The position numbers were made by a program, and so were the translations under genes. Positions 18,033-26,323 of a DNA stretch of 58,664 bases are shown here, in pieces. Each line of letters starts with the position of its first letter. Positions within the stretch are counted from its first letter, which is position 1. The notes under the pieces were generated by a model. It did not search any database. It was not told the origin of the DNA and saw nothing but the letters and a program-made list of their open reading frames with translations. This DNA is from Bacillus multifaciens (GTDB taxonomy: Bacteria > Bacillota > Bacilli > Bacillales > Bacillaceae_G), in NCBI RefSeq assembly GCF_030756675.1, contig NZ_JAVBXD010000033.1, positions 1 through 58,664 on the forward strand, written 5' to 3'.

Positions 18033-19430
18033 TCAACTAAACCACACTTTTCCAAGCAATTGAACTGCTTCCTCAATTTCTTCCTCTGATAAAATCGCGA
18101 AGCCAAGCAAGATTATTTTATTATCGCCTTTCATCTCATCATAGTACATAGAAACTGGATATACTTTTATACTATATGCTGCCGCTTTCTCAATAAGCTC
18201 TTGCTCTGTCATCCCATTATTTACTCGTAATAATATGTGCAGCCCTGAATCTTGGCCAATTATTTCTATGCATTTCGGGAAATATGTTGAAATTGCCGAA
18301 ACCAATGTATCCCTCTTCTTACGATACACAACTCTCATCTTATGAATATGCTTTTCCCAATGTCCACCTTCGAGAAATCGTTTTACAATCTCTTGATCAA
18401 TGCGCGATACAGTCTGTGCATAAAAGGAATATTCTTTTTGATATACTTCAATAAGTGTTTTTGGAAGCACCATATAACTGATACGTAACGATGGAAGTAA
18501 TGCTTTTGAAAAAGTACTCATATAAATAACCTTTCCATTTGTATCTAACCCTTGGAGAGCTGGAATTGGTTTCCCTGAATAGCGAAATTCACTATCATAA
18601 TCATCTTCTATAATATAGCGCCCTTCATCTTTCTCAGCCCAATGCAAGAGCTGCATTCTTCTCGAAATCGGCATAATCATTCCGCATGGAAATTGATGAG
18701 ATGGCGTCACAAACACCACATTTGCATCGCTTTCTTCTAAACTCGAAATCATAATCCCATCTTCATCAAGCGGCAGCATTTCTACATGTTCTGTCCCCTT
18801 TTCACACGTAACCATTTTCCGGTGGTATCCTGGATTCTCTACTGCAAATGTACTCTCTTTTAACAATTGAAATAGCATTCTTATTAAATATTGCGTTCCT
18901 GCCCCAATGATAATTTGACTTGGTGAACATTGTACACCGCGCGATTCATACATGTATTGTGCAATTTCTTTTCTTAATCCAACTTCACCTTGTGGATGTC
19001 CAAGCAGTAGTACGTGCTCGTTCTCAACTTGCAGTACTTCATTGGCCAATTTGCGATATAAAACAAATGGAAATGAGCGAGCATCAACACCTGTATGTGT
19101 AAAATCAAATACATAATCACGATCATGACGAACTATTTCTTCTACATGATGCTTATGTTCTTCCGTATGCAATATACTTTGTTCCACTTCACATACAAAA
19201 TACCCTTTACGCGGGACAGCCTCTATATATCCTTCCGCAATAAGCTGACTGTAAGCAGCTTCAATTGTATTTTTACTAATTTGTAAATATTGAGCCAGTT
19301 TACGCTTAGATGGTAATTTCGTATGTGGCTTTACATTTCCAGATTTCATTTCCTCTTTCATGTAGTTATATAGTTGTACATATAATGGTTCTTTACTATG
19401 AACATCAAGTTTTGGCGTTAATTCTAACAT
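18033..19430 (-). CDS. MocR-type PLP-dependent transcriptional regulator
   Basis: A 465-residue fusion of an N-terminal GntR winged helix (KLPSKRKLAQYLQISKNTIEAAY) with a class I aminotransferase-like domain, the layout of GabR, PdxR and TauR. The aminotransferase part keeps YIIEDDYDSEF and the PLP-lysine region MSTFSKALLPSLRIS. Family members use PLP or its amino acid adducts as effectors and often control a divergent gene. Here an EamA transporter gene is divergent, 128 bp away, with a palindrome between, so that gene is the likely target. The effector is unknown. Confidence 0.88.
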   Translation of the reverse strand: MLELTPKLDVHSKEPLYVQLYNYMKEEMKSGNVKPHTKLPSKRKLAQYLQISKNTIEAAYSQLIAEGYIEAVPRKGYFVCEVEQSILHTEEHKHHVEEIVRHDRDYVFDFTHTGVDARSFPFVLYRKLANEVLQVENEHVLLLGHPQGEVGLRKEIAQYMYESRGVQCSPSQIIIGAGTQYLIRMLFQLLKESTFAVENPGYHRKMVTCEKGTEHVEMLPLDEDGIMISSLEESDANVVFVTPSHQFPCGMIMPISRRMQLLHWAEKDEGRYIIEDDYDSEFRYSGKPIPALQGLDTNGKVIYMSTFSKALLPSLRISYMVLPKTLIEVYQKEYSFYAQTVSRIDQEIVKRFLEGGHWEKHIHKMRVVYRKKRDTLVSAISTYFPKCIEIIGQDSGLHILLRVNNGMTEQELIEKAAAYSIKVYPVSMYYDEMKGDNKIILLGFAILSEEEIEEAVQLLGKVWFS

Positions 19431-19459
19431 GCAAACTGACCCCTTTATTTTGTAGAAAA

Positions 19460-19481
19460 CTGATACTTTCGATAGTATCAG
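19460..19481. promoter_or_regulatory. Palindromic operator between the MocR and EamA genes
   Basis: Perfect 8-bp inverted repeat CTGATACT / AGTATCAG with a 6-nt spacer in the divergent promoter region. A TATAAT box for the EamA gene follows at 19490-19495, so the palindrome sits at about -35 of that promoter, a typical place for MocR control. Binding is inferred. Confidence 0.6.
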
Positions 19482-19558
19482 AAGTTATATATAATACTTT
19501 CATGCTTATCATTTCCCTTAGAAAAAATCAAGAACTTTCATACAAAGGAGGGTACATC

Positions 19559-20485
19559 ATGAAATCATCGCGACGCTTCGGTTTAATGATGATTATTAGC
19601 GGAGCAACATTATGGGGGCTATCTGGTCCTATGATCCAATGGCTATTTCATCATATTGAACTATCATCTAGTGACTTTTTAGTCATTCGTCTTCTATTAG
19701 CAGGCATATTTATTTTATGTTCCTTACTATTTACAAAACAAAATATACTTGGAATTTGGAAGTATCCACGGCATTGGATTCAGCTACTAATTTTTTCAGT
19801 TGCTGGCATGCTTGGCGCTCAGTATGCATTCATTGAAACCGTTCATATAAGCAATGCTGTAACCGCGACATTATTTCAATTTCTCGGTCCCGTTCTTATT
19901 ACGATTTACGTTACACTTCAGCACAAAAGACTTCCTTCCACTATGCAATTCATAGCAATCATAGCTGCATTAGCGGGGACGTATTTCCTGATTACGAACG
20001 GATCTATTGAAAATATTATTCTTTCTAAACAAGCAATATTATTTGGTATTTTAACAGCAATCGGCTTTGCCTTTTACACGCTCCATCCTGCTTCACTTAT
20101 TAAACAGTGGGGGACATCGGTAATCGTTGGCTGGGGAATGTTAATCGGGGGATGTTCCTTGTTTCTATATAATCAAGAATTCCATTTTCAACATATAGCA
20201 AATACATTAACGATGAGTACATTTTCTATGCTTATTCTCATCATTATAAGTGGTACACTTTCTTTTCTTCTCTATATTGGTAGTCTAAAATATTTATCTG
20301 CAACAGAAACGAGCATTTTATCAAGTATTGAACCACTCGTAGCAGCTATTGTTTCGATTATTTGGTTGAATGAGTCGTTTGGAGCATATCAATTATTAGG
20401 CGGTGCTTTCATTATTGTCGCAGTCATTTTTTTGACCATGCCAGAAAAAGAAGTAAAGCAAAAATTAGCAACCGAACACATGTAA
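19559..20485 (+). CDS. EamA/DMT-family transporter
   Basis: A 308-residue inner-membrane protein with about ten hydrophobic helices and the two repeated EamA domains. Family motifs are GATLWGLSGP near the N-terminus and SSIEPLVAAIVSIIWLNE in the second half. Members export amino acids, metabolites or vitamins. The divergent MocR regulator hints at an amine, amino acid or B6-related compound. GGAGG precedes the ATG at 19559. Longer upstream reading frames run through the divergent promoter and are rejected. Confidence 0.87.
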   Translation: MKSSRRFGLMMIISGATLWGLSGPMIQWLFHHIELSSSDFLVIRLLLAGIFILCSLLFTKQNILGIWKYPRHWIQLLIFSVAGMLGAQYAFIETVHISNAVTATLFQFLGPVLITIYVTLQHKRLPSTMQFIAIIAALAGTYFLITNGSIENIILSKQAILFGILTAIGFAFYTLHPASLIKQWGTSVIVGWGMLIGGCSLFLYNQEFHFQHIANTLTMSTFSMLILIIISGTLSFLLYIGSLKYLSATETSILSSIEPLVAAIVSIIWLNESFGAYQLLGGAFIIVAVIFLTMPEKEVKQKLATEHM

Positions 20486-20583
20486 AGTGTGGCTAATTTT
20501 AAGAAGGATTATTGGATATTTATGTTAAACTAAAAGAAAGCATATTATAGTTTGGTGAAGTTTGAGACATTGGAGGAAACATT

Positions 20584-21003
20584 TTGAAAAACTATAAGTT
20601 TGAAAATAATATTCCCACATTGAAGGAATACAAATATTTGTGTGAGTCTGTGGGATGGACTAATTATATGAATTTTGATGTGGCAGAGACTTCCCTAAGA
20701 AATTCTATTCACTGCATCACAGTCAAGGATAATGAACAAATTGTGGGTATGGGCAGAATTGTTGGCGATGGGGCTATTTATTTCTATATCCAAGATATAG
20801 TGGTTCATCCAGATTATCAGAAAAATGGTATTGGAAATGAAATAATGAATCTTTTGATTGAATATTTAAATCAAAATGCTCCAGACAAGGCATTTGTTGG
20901 TTTGTTTGCATCTGGAGGTAAAGAACCGTTCTATGAGAAATATAATTTTAAAGACTTCTCGCCCAATATGACAGGGATGTTTACTGTAATTTCAAAAAAA
21001 TAG
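20584..21003 (+). CDS. GNAT acetyltransferase C
   Basis: A 139-residue GNAT-fold protein, unlike the two paralogues at 13.9 and 17.5 kb. Motif A is VHPDYQKNGIGNEIMNLL, with a C-terminal EPFYEKYNFKDF. The start is TTG at 20584 with GGAGG 8 nt upstream. The substrate is unknown. Confidence 0.82.
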   Translation: MKNYKFENNIPTLKEYKYLCESVGWTNYMNFDVAETSLRNSIHCITVKDNEQIVGMGRIVGDGAIYFYIQDIVVHPDYQKNGIGNEIMNLLIEYLNQNAPDKAFVGLFASGGKEPFYEKYNFKDFSPNMTGMFTVISKK

Positions 21004-21113
21004 ACATAATATGTTAAATAATTTTCGGAGAAAAAATCAATCAATGTTAATATTTTTCTCCAAACAACTTTGTTAAGCTATCGGGTGCTTTCTTTCAAAA
21101 AAGTCAGGCAAAT

Positions 21114-21150
21114 AAAAAGCTTGGAGCCATAACAGTCTCCAAGCTTTTTT
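21114..21150 (+). terminator. Terminator
   Basis: AAAAAGCTTGGAG / CTCCAAGCTTTTTT, 13-bp stem with T run, about 110 nt after GNAT C. Confidence 0.85.
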
Positions 21151-21263
21151 GTGCTAATTTACTTTCCAATTGCATTATCTAATAAAATAACAATTAATTG
21201 ATGAATACACTCCTTATCTCCTCTTTTCTCCTACATCAGTTCATTTATATAGAGAAACCATTC

Positions 21264-21377
21264 TTATTTCACTGCATATACTTTTTGACTTGGCAATTCT
21301 AAACAGTTCAGTTGACCGCCGTATACAGCACCTCCATCAATACTAATGATACGATTTTCGCCAAAATAACTTAACTT
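21264..21377 (-). pseudogene. C-terminal relic of a PrpE-like metallophosphoesterase
   Basis: About 36 codons read SYFGENRIISIDGGAVYGGQ, then LNCLELPSQKVYAVK and a stop. This matches the conserved C-terminus of bis(5'-nucleosyl)-tetraphosphatase / serine-threonine phosphatase type proteins. The catalytic N-terminal domain (the GDxxDRG and GNHE motifs) is absent. An in-frame stop lies just before the relic, and the alpha/beta hydrolase stop overlaps it in another frame. It looks like the scar of a deletion or replacement. Confidence 0.6.
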
Positions 21378-22324
21378 TTAAAAGGAAGATTATACTTTGC
21401 CAACCATTCCTTCATAACATTCAATAATTCCTCTTGAATCCCTTTATTCACAAGTCCTTTATATTCTTTCATTAGCCCTAACATGGTATGGTTTTTCTCG
21501 ACTTCTCGTAAAATATGGTTCATGTTTGGGATGATATGCCATTCTGCCTCGCCTGCTACATATTCCGCAATTTCTCGTGCCTGTTCGGGCGGCACTTGTA
21601 CATCTCGATCTCCAGTAATCGCTAAAACAGGGCATGTTACTCTCTCTAAATACTCTACAACATTGTATTGAAATTGTTCACGTATCCACTTTGCATTTAC
21701 CTTTACTCCTTTGATTCGCAAAGCAGGCTTTGATGATTGTTGTATTTTTTCCATCTGTGCTTCATTTTGTTTCTGAATACGTTGTGGAAGTTTTAAAAAG
21801 CGGTATAGCCATCCTCGAAATCCAGATGTTTCTTCTAATTCTTTCACTACCATTTTCATTTGTTTTGGCAGTAATGTTTTCGAAGGCTCAGCTGCACCGC
21901 TAAGTAAAATTAAATTAGCAACGGATTCTCTTACATAAATCGCTGGTGCAAGTAATGCTCCTTCACTATGACCTACAATTACAATTCGCTTCGGATCAAT
22001 TTGCGGATGTTCCTTTAAAAAACGTACACAAGCAACGCCATCATCAATTAAGTCTGTCACGCCTGTTTCATAATAGTCGCCTTCACTTTTGTTCACACCA
22101 CGCTTATCATAACGCAAAGTCGCAAATCCTAACGAAGTGAAATAATCCGCTAAATCTTTATATAAACGTAGTGGTAAACCGCGAACATTTCCATCTCGGT
22201 CTCCTTTTCCTGTTCCAGCAATAAGTATAATAGCTGGGTATGTTGCTGCATCATGTGCTGGAATTGTTAGCGTTCCTTGAATTGAAACTGCACTTTCAAT
22301 TGTCACGAACAATTCTTTCCCCAT
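21371..22324 (-). CDS. Alpha/beta hydrolase (esterase/peptidase-like)
   Basis: A 317-residue serine hydrolase. The nucleophile elbow is VGHSEGALLAP, the oxyanion region is IILIAGTGKGDRDGN, the acid is probably in ITGDRDVQVPP, and the histidine is in IPNMNHILRE. The fold matches dienelactone hydrolase/BAAT-like esterases. The natural substrate is unknown. It starts 5 nt after the stop of the HTH regulator and is surely co-transcribed, so the regulator probably controls it. Its stop lies in the phosphoesterase relic. Confidence 0.85.
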   Translation of the reverse strand: MGKELFVTIESAVSIQGTLTIPAHDAATYPAIILIAGTGKGDRDGNVRGLPLRLYKDLADYFTSLGFATLRYDKRGVNKSEGDYYETGVTDLIDDGVACVRFLKEHPQIDPKRIVIVGHSEGALLAPAIYVRESVANLILLSGAAEPSKTLLPKQMKMVVKELEETSGFRGWLYRFLKLPQRIQKQNEAQMEKIQQSSKPALRIKGVKVNAKWIREQFQYNVVEYLERVTCPVLAITGDRDVQVPPEQAREIAEYVAGEAEWHIIPNMNHILREVEKNHTMLGLMKEYKGLVNKGIQEELLNVMKEWLAKYNLPFKS

Positions 22325-22329
22325 ATTGT

Positions 22330-22875
22330 TTATTCTCCCTTCCCGTTTCTTTCAGGAATAATAATTGTTGAAATCGTTCTTCGCTTTCGCTCTGGAGATG
22401 GTTTACGCTCCATCGCTTTTAAAAATACTCCACTCATTTCCTGTACAAACTCTTGAAACTCCTCATCACTCATGTAAAAACTTGCTTGTCGGTACCCGAC
22501 TCCATCTTTTTCAAAATCAATATGATCTTGCTGTAAATAATCTTTTAAATTTGCCATAAGTTGTGTAACAAACATCATAAAATATTGCATATGTTCTTCT
22601 TTCGTTACGTCTTGCAAATCCTTTTGTGAAACACTAGCCACACTGAAATTTAAGGCATATAACTTTTCAATCGTTCCTCGTATTTGCGTTTCCTGAGCAA
22701 CTTGTAATATATGTGCTGTCGTTAGTTTATCTAAATGGCGATATAACGTCGCTTGTGGGATGTGCGGCAACTTTTTCGCAAGCTGCTTTGCTGTTAAATT
22801 CTCTCCTCCGATAAACTCTTGAATCAATTGAAAACGAATCGGATGAAACAGTATATCCATCTTTTTTTCTTTCAT
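22330..22875 (-). CDS. ArsR/HTH_20-type transcriptional regulator
   Basis: A 181-residue protein with an N-terminal winged helix: HPIRFQLIQEF, then LTAKQLAKKLPHIPQATLYR (recognition helix) and LYALN. The C-terminal half is helical and may dimerise or bind a ligand. It is the first gene of a two-gene operon with the hydrolase, and the runs of T and A upstream (TTATTACACC...TTATCAAAAATGATAA) may hold an operator. The effector is unknown. Confidence 0.8.
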   Translation of the reverse strand: MKEKKMDILFHPIRFQLIQEFIGGENLTAKQLAKKLPHIPQATLYRHLDKLTTAHILQVAQETQIRGTIEKLYALNFSVASVSQKDLQDVTKEEHMQYFMMFVTQLMANLKDYLQQDHIDFEKDGVGYRQASFYMSDEEFQEFVQEMSGVFLKAMERKPSPERKRRTISTIIIPERNGKGE

Positions 22876-22947
22876 ATAGTAAGACCTACTCTCTTTTATT
22901 ACACCTTATGATTATATTATCAAAAATGATAACAAAAATACACACAA

Positions 22948-23137
22948 AATAATCTATATTTTTCCGACATATAAGTCACTGCTATGCAAAATACACCATG
23001 ACCACTACTTGCTTTCTCCTTTTGTTTGAAACCTTGCATGTAGTAGGAAAAGGCCCTAACCGTTTCTAGGCTCGGCCAGATGCTCTCGCCCACCTAAAAA
23101 AGAAGGTTTTTATGCCGTTTTTTCAATTTATATACAA
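22948..23137 (+). repeat. Intergenic repeat, copy 7
   Basis: Near full-length copy with CGACATATAAGTCACTGCTA, GGCCAGATGCTCTCGCCC and TTTTTATGCCGTTTTTTCAA. Confidence 0.8.
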
Positions 23138-23172
23138 AAAAATAAGTAAGACAATAAATTGCCTTACTTACT
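23135..23172 (-). terminator. Terminator after the chemoreceptor gene
   Basis: AAGTAAGGCAATTTATTGTCTTACTT-type stem followed by T residues on the minus strand. It borders repeat copy 7. Confidence 0.8.
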
Positions 23173-23181
23173 TCTCATGTA

Positions 23182-25164
23182 TTACACTTTAAACTTTTCA
23201 ATCATAAGTTGTAATTCTTCTGCCATTTTCGCTAAATTGTGAGCAGAAGAACTGATTTCTTCCATCGAATTCACTTGTTCTTCTGAAGAAGCAGCGACGT
23301 TTTGCATACTTGCTGTATTTGTTTCTGCTGCTGCTGCAATTTCATCAATTGCATTTGTAACTTCATTTGCATCTTCTGACATGTTTGTTGCCGTTTTTGC
23401 CATACTATGAATTTGAGATACGATATCATTTGTAACCTTTAATATTTCTGCAAAATTTGTTTTTGTCTCATCAACAGCTTCAAGGCCAGATTGTACTTCT
23501 ATTTTCACTTCATTCATCGATTGTACAGTGCATTCTATGTCATCTTTAATCTCTGTAATTAGTTTCGCAATTTCTCCTGATGATTCTCCCGATTGCTCTG
23601 CTAACTTTCTAACTTCTTCTGCTACAATTGCAAATCCACGTCCTTGTTCTCCGGCTCTTGCTGCTTCAATTGCTGCATTTAAAGCTAATAAATTAGTTTG
23701 CTGTGCAATATTTTGAATCACTTCTAAAATAGCACCGATTTGTTTGGACTTTTCATCCAATAATTTAATAATCGTATCTGATTGTGAAACAGACTGGTGA
23801 ATAGATTGCATTTGCGTCGCTGTTTGTTGTACTAATTTCCCGCCTTCTTCTGCCTTTTGTCTTGCATATGCTGAAGAATTTGAAATCGTTTGTGAGCTAT
23901 CTGTTACATTTTGAATCGCCGTATTCACTTGTTGTAATAGTGCCGCTCCTTCTTCAACTCCTTGACTTTGTGACTGAGCACCAATGGATACTTGTTCCAT
24001 CGCAATTGTAATTTGATCTGTCGCCTCATTTGCCTGTCGTACACTTGAAGTTAACTCTTCCGCTGAAGCAGCAACATGCTCTGCTGAGTTACTCATTTTA
24101 GAAATTACATCTCGTAAAGAAGCTGACATCTCATTAAAGGAAGCTCCTAATCTTCCAATCTCATCGTTAGAACGAACCTCAATTTCTTCTGTTAAATCGC
24201 CTTGGCTAATTTTTTGTGCAGAAGTAACAATCCTTCTTAATGGATTTGTTATTGATTTGATGATGAAGTAAACAAGAATGCCACCTAACAACATAGAAAT
24301 GACAACTACAATTACTGTTTTAAAGAATACTGGTTCAGCAGCCTTAATAATTTCATCTTCATACACAACACCAACGATTTTCCAACCTGTTTTATTATTT
24401 GTTTTAAAGGAAAGAATCTTATTGTCTCCTTTATCATCGTATGAAAAATAACCTTTCTCTTTCTCGTAAACCGAATTAATGAAAGCTTCTGTCACCTTAG
24501 AACCGCCTTTTCGAGTAGGGTGACTGACAACTTGTCTGTTTTGATCCAAAATTACTGCATAGCCTTTTTCTCCAAGTTTAAACATTTTTGTCGTTTTTAA
24601 TATGTTCTCAAGATTTAAGTTAACACCAACAACACCTTTTCCATCTTTCGTCTTCTTCGCAACTGTTACTACCATGTTTTTTGTAGAAGAAGACTCATAT
24701 GGTGCGGTAATAATTACTTTATCACCATCTTTCATGGCGTCTTTATACCATGGACGATCCGTTGGTTTATACCCTTCAGGCATTTGCACATAGGGCTCTC
24801 TTAAAAACATCTCATCTTGCGTCCCGATATAAAGCCCTTCTACTTCCGGATGGATCTTTATATATTGTGCGAATTTCGCTTTTACGTTTTCTACATTTCC
24901 ATCTTTATACGCATCTTCTGTTAATATATCCGCAAAATAAGCGACATCCACAGATTTCGCATCTAAATTTTGCGTAATAACACTATCTAGAACATCAATA
25001 TTTTCATTTGCTTTTACAATAATTTGCTGTTCAAAATTTGTTTTTGCCGTTTGATATGACACACCGCCAATAATAACCCCAGGTACAATTAAAATAAGAA
25101 GAAAAGATACAATTAATTTCCTTGTTAGACTAATGTTTCCTATTCGTTTCAATACACTCCTCAT
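23182..25164 (-). CDS. Methyl-accepting chemotaxis protein
   Basis: A 660-residue transmembrane chemoreceptor. A membrane helix near residues 15-37 is followed by a periplasm-equivalent dCache sensor (~40-280, with [17 protein letters not shown] and [12 protein letters not shown]), a second helix (~285-305), HAMP ([17 protein letters not shown]), and the cytoplasmic signalling domain. Its tip has [20 protein letters not shown] followed by [12 protein letters not shown]. It would feed CheA/CheW. The ligand is unknown, but dCache receptors often bind amino acids or organic acids. I start it at ATG 25164, with AAGGAG 9 nt upstream. A TTG at 25173 is less likely. Confidence 0.9.
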   Translation of the reverse strand: MRSVLKRIGNISLTRKLIVSFLLILIVPGVIIGGVSYQTAKTNFEQQIIVKANENIDVLDSVITQNLDAKSVDVAYFADILTEDAYKDGNVENVKAKFAQYIKIHPEVEGLYIGTQDEMFLREPYVQMPEGYKPTDRPWYKDAMKDGDKVIITAPYESSSTKNMVVTVAKKTKDGKGVVGVNLNLENILKTTKMFKLGEKGYAVILDQNRQVVSHPTRKGGSKVTEAFINSVYEKEKGYFSYDDKGDNKILSFKTNNKTGWKIVGVVYEDEIIKAAEPVFFKTVIVVVISMLLGGILVYFIIKSITNPLRRIVTSAQKISQGDLTEEIEVRSNDEIGRLGASFNEMSASLRDVISKMSNSAEHVAASAEELTSSVRQANEATDQITIAMEQVSIGAQSQSQGVEEGAALLQQVNTAIQNVTDSSQTISNSSAYARQKAEEGGKLVQQTATQMQSIHQSVSQSDTIIKLLDEKSKQIGAILEVIQNIAQQTNLLALNAAIEAARAGEQGRGFAIVAEEVRKLAEQSGESSGEIAKLITEIKDDIECTVQSMNEVKIEVQSGLEAVDETKTNFAEILKVTNDIVSQIHSMAKTATNMSEDANEVTNAIDEIAAAAETNTASMQNVAASSEEQVNSMEEISSSAHNLAKMAEELQLMIEKFKV

Positions 25165-25360
25165 ACATAACAACTCCTTATCTTTTATTTTTTTAATAAC
25201 AAAACCATACCCTTTATTCCATCTATCTAAATATTTAAAACTTACTTTAAATTTTATACATTATATCATTATAAAACAATATACAAATATTTTTGTTAAT
25301 ATTTCGATAATTTCTGTTTGTAAAATAAGAACATATGAGGGGCTTAATATTGTGGGTATC
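25165..25360. other. Gene-free upstream region of the chemoreceptor
   Basis: Very AT-rich promoter region. I see no gene, RNA or strong palindrome. Confidence 0.4.
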
Positions 25361-25500
25361 TTAGTAATGCAAAGCAAAACGTGACTTGCACTCGCATGTG
25401 ACAGAAAAAGGCCCTGACCGCTTCTATGCATGATCAGATGCTCTCGCTCTTCCCTACGGTTTACGTCAATTTTTCAATTTGAATTTATATATTGAATCTA
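25361..25500 (+). repeat. Intergenic repeat, copy 8 (5' truncated)
   Basis: Retains TCGCATGTGACAGAAAAAGG, GATGCTCTCG and the right end, but lacks the left terminal inverted repeat. Confidence 0.65.
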
Positions 25501-25516
25501 TATAAAAAAACGACAT

Positions 25517-25719
25517 CTATATATAAATCCATTTTGACTTTTCAACATACAAATTGCGACTATGTAGAAAAAAAGATTCTACTACTGTCTTTCTCCCTTT
25601 GTTTGAACTTCGCATGTGGCAGAAAATGGTCCTGACCGCTTCTACGCATGGCCAGATGCTCTCGCTCACCTAAAAAGAAAAGGGGGTTCATGTCGTTTTT
25701 TAATTTGGATTTATATATA
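25517..25719 (+). repeat. Intergenic repeat, copy 9
   Basis: Full-length copy from TATATATAAATCCATTTTG to TTTGGATTTATATATA, lying directly after truncated copy 8. Confidence 0.8.
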
Positions 25720-25747
25720 CGATGCCGTTTTTCATAATCTACTTTTT

Positions 25748-26002
25748 TTATTCACAACCAGTGATCAACCAATCATCTTCTAATTTACACAACAATGTTT
25801 GTTCATTTACTTCCTGGCCTAATTTTACTTCGATAGCTAATATATTACCGCTAAAGCCAACCGCGGCTTCTTCTAATGTTCCATCACTTTTTTTAATAAC
25901 AAATAACTTTTCCCACTCGTATACGTAAGATGATTGTTGAACAAGTATTTCTTCAATCACTCCATTGCATGGGCTATAAACATTTTCAATTACATCTTTC
26001 AT
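25748..26002 (-). CDS. Biotinyl/lipoyl-like domain protein lacking the lysine motif
   Basis: An 84-residue protein that spans one biotinyl/lipoyl-like beta barrel: VYSPCNGVIEEILVQQSSYV in the first half and GFSGNILAIEVKLGQEVNEQ in the second. The second half lines up with the usual post-lysine strand, but no modifiable lysine of the MKM type is present, so it is probably not biotinylated or lipoylated. GAGGAG precedes the ATG. It stands alone between repeats. The function is unknown. Confidence 0.7.
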   Translation of the reverse strand: MKDVIENVYSPCNGVIEEILVQQSSYVYEWEKLFVIKKSDGTLEEAAVGFSGNILAIEVKLGQEVNEQTLLCKLEDDWLITGCE

Positions 26003-26095
26003 CTAAACTTTTCTCCTCATTACATTTCAGTGTTATATTTCTCACCTATTCTAACATTGTTATGAAAATCAAATTGTATTTTAAAAATTCTTTTA

Positions 26096-26190
26096 TTTAT
26101 ACAAATTGATTTTAATTTTTCAATATATAAATTGCTGCTTGGCCTTGTAGTTTTAGAGATAAGCTACTTGCCCATTTGCCGATAAAAAGC
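26096..26190 (+). repeat. Intergenic repeat, copy 10 (fragment)
   Basis: Only the left part is recognisable (ATTTTAATTTTTCAATATAT and AAATTGCTGC), with a fading middle. Confidence 0.45.
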
Positions 26191-26199
26191 TTACAAAAT

Positions 26200-26243
26200 A
26201 AAAGAGAACATATATTATATATGAATAATATGTGTTCTCTTTT
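26200..26243. terminator. Strong bidirectional hairpin
   Basis: AAAAGAGAACA / TGTTCTCTTTT arms extended by ATATTAT / ATAATAT, a nearly perfect 19-bp stem. The nearest minus-strand gene is floT, which has its own terminator closer in, so this may be a backup. Confidence 0.65.
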
Positions 26244-26293
26244 ATCTTTCATGAGACAAAAGTAATCTTGAGGAATTCATGCTAAATAGTTAC

Positions 26294-26323
26294 AAAAAAC
26301 CTCTAGAAATTTCTAGAGGTTTT
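26294..26323 (-). terminator. Terminator overlapping the floT stop codon
   Basis: AAACCTCTAGAAATTTCTAGAGGTTTTTT-type perfect palindrome with T run. The TAG stop of floT is in the first arm. Confidence 0.85.
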
